Positions 4,398 through 5,615 of a stretch of 5,615 nt of DNA are shown piece after piece. Numbering within the stretch: the stretch's first letter is position 1; every line of letters starts with the position of its first letter. The DNA comes from Flavobacterium sp. UBA807 (lineage in GTDB: Bacteria; Bacteroidota; Bacteroidia; Flavobacteriales; Flavobacteriaceae). The notes under the pieces are model-generated. The model saw nothing but the letters and a program-made list of their open reading frames with translations, was not told the DNA's origin and did no database searches. The translations under genes and the position numbers were made by a program. The stretch covers positions 1 through 5,615 of the forward strand of contig DBIH01000278.1 in assembly GCA_002296885.1 (NCBI GenBank), given 5' to 3'.

Positions 4398-5615
4398 TTA
4401 AACTTTAAGACTCTTTGCATTGATTGCAACCACTATGGTACTTAGGCTCATTAGCACTGCACCCATTGCCGGACTTAACAATATGTTCCATTTATAAAGA
4501 ACACCTGCTGCAAGTGGTAATGCAACTACATTGTAACCGGTTGCCCAAATCAAATTTTGAATCATTTTTCTATATGTTGCTTTCCCGAAAAGAATGAGAT
4601 TTGCAATATCTTTTGGATTGCTATTTACTAAGATTATACCTGCTGTTTCTGCAGCAATATCACTACCGCTTCCAACTGCAATTCCAACGTCAGCTTGAGC
4701 TAATGCTGGTGCATCATTAACTCCATCGCCAGTCATTGCAACAAACTCTCCTTTGCTTTGTAACTCCTTTATCTTTTCTAATTTTTGTTCAGGTAAAACT
4801 TCTGCAAAAAAACCATCCATATGCAATTCATCGCTAACACTCTTTGCAACTTTAGAATTATCTCCTGTGAGCAATATAGACCGGATTTTACTTTCATGCA
4901 GTATTTGTATTGCATCTTTTGATTCAGGTCGAATTTTGTCTGCCAAAGCAATAATTCCGGCAACTTCGTTGTCTAACAATACATATATAACTGTTTCATC
5001 AGCCTTGTCATTTAATTCCATTCGCGAGTTTTTGAATTTTTCCCGAACATATTTAGGACTAACAAGCAGTATTTCTCGATTATCAATTATTCCTTCCACA
5101 CCTTTTCCTGTTATCGCTTCGAAACCTATAACATCAGGAAACGAAAGTTTTAGCTCTAAAGCTTTAGCTACAATTCCTGAAGCAATTGGGTGCTCAGACT
5201 TTTGTTCTATTGCAGCTGCGTATTGCAGCAATTGTTCTGCAGATATATTTTCCAAAAAAGATTGGTAACGCACAACTTGAAATTTACCCTCTGTGAGTGT
5301 CCCTGTTTTATCAAATAAAACTGTTGTAATCTTTCTTGCATTCTCAAATGTAGTTCTGTTTTTTATCAGCAAACCTTTTTTTGCAGACAAAGAAGTTGAG
5401 GTGGCAACAACCAATGGAACAGCAAGTCCCAATGCATGAGGACAACATATTACAATTACCGTTACCATTCTTTCTAATGCGAAAACGAAAGTTTCATTTG
5501 CAATCCATTTCCAAAAAATGAATGTTAAAAATCCTGAGGCTAATGCAACAATTGTAAGAATCGCGGCAGCTTTATCCGCAAGTAATTGCGTTTTTGATTT
5601 TGTCTTTTGAGCATC
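4398..5615 (-). CDS. copB: P1B-3-type copper-transporting ATPase (CopB-like), N-terminus off the right edge
   Basis: The frame is open to base 5615, giving the last 405 residues; the ATG at 5468 is internal. The metal-binding N-terminus and first membrane helices are missing. Visible in order: a membrane segment (17-37), the ion-channel helix with Cys58-Pro59-His60, the phosphorylation site DKTGT (Asp102), the SEHP nucleotide-binding motif (His142-Pro143), TGD (250-252), the hinge GDGVND (296-301), and two C-terminal helices (about 351-374 and 379-403). The CPH motif, NLIWATGYNVVALP (N-x5-GYN-x4-P) and PAMGAVLMSLSTIVVAIN (P-x6-MSxST-x5-N) exactly fit the P1B-3 signature. That group is described as exporting copper (Cu2+, also Cu+ or Ag+) and is distinct from CPC-type CopA. 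It acts in the inner membrane, using ATP to pump metal out of the cytoplasm. The gene is convergent with the integrase and is either element cargo or flanking chromosome. Confidence 0.94.
   Translation of the reverse strand, partial: DAQKTKSKTQLLADKAAAILTIVALASGFLTFIFWKWIANETFVFALERMVTVIVICCPHALGLAVPLVVATSTSLSAKKGLLIKNRTTFENARKITTVLFDKTGTLTEGKFQVVRYQSFLENISAEQLLQYAAAIEQKSEHPIASGIVAKALELKLSFPDVIGFEAITGKGVEGIIDNREILLVSPKYVREKFKNSRMELNDKADETVIYVLLDNEVAGIIALADKIRPESKDAIQILHESKIRSILLTGDNSKVAKSVSDELHMDGFFAEVLPEQKLEKIKELQSKGEFVAMTGDGVNDAPALAQADVGIAVGSGSDIAAETAGIILVNSNPKDIANLILFGKATYRKMIQNLIWATGYNVVALPLAAGVLYKWNILLSPAMGAVLMSLSTIVVAINAKSLKV

Noticed and set aside
4753..5268. Rightward ORF of 171 codons inside the ATPase gene
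   Set aside because: It lies wholly antisense to the catalytic domain of a clear P-type ATPase and has no recognisable motif.

Overview
The window looks like an accessory or integrative region of a member of the Bacteroidota (Sphingobacteriales/Flavobacteriales type). The DNA is AT-rich. Start regions are A/T-rich with no Shine-Dalgarno, and the tyrosine recombinase has the N-terminal arm plus SAM-like architecture typical of Bacteroidota integrative elements. No species can be named from the sequence alone.

Layout from left to right: (1) a leftward gene (605 to beyond the left edge), open through the edge, encoding three tandem Myb/SANT-like helical repeats; (2) a leftward small serine recombinase (1380-736); (3) a roughly 245-bp gap holding a clear leftward rho-independent terminator (1436-1478) and a 27-bp imperfect direct repeat (1481-1507 and 1528-1554); (4) two leftward genes of unknown function (2066-1626 and 2527-2138), probably one transcription unit ending at that terminator; (5) a roughly 330-bp divergent control region (2528-2861) rich in short dyads; (6) a rightward pair, a small excisionase-like HTH protein (2862-3143) and a 406-residue tyrosine recombinase (3152-4372) with all the usual catalytic residues; (7) convergent with it and only 25 bp away, the C-terminal 405 residues of a P1B-3 (CPH-type) copper-transporting ATPase (open at 5615, ending at 4398).

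The most coherent reading is a mobile-element module. The HTH protein and tyrosine recombinase would catalyse and direct integration and excision, a second recombinase of the serine class sits nearby, and the unknown pair between them is cargo. The copper ATPase is either metal-resistance cargo of the element or the first host gene beyond its end; the window cannot decide which.

The items most worth following up are the triple Myb/SANT-like protein, the two unknown genes between the recombinases, the direct repeat upstream of the serine recombinase, and the series of dyads in front of the integrase operon.
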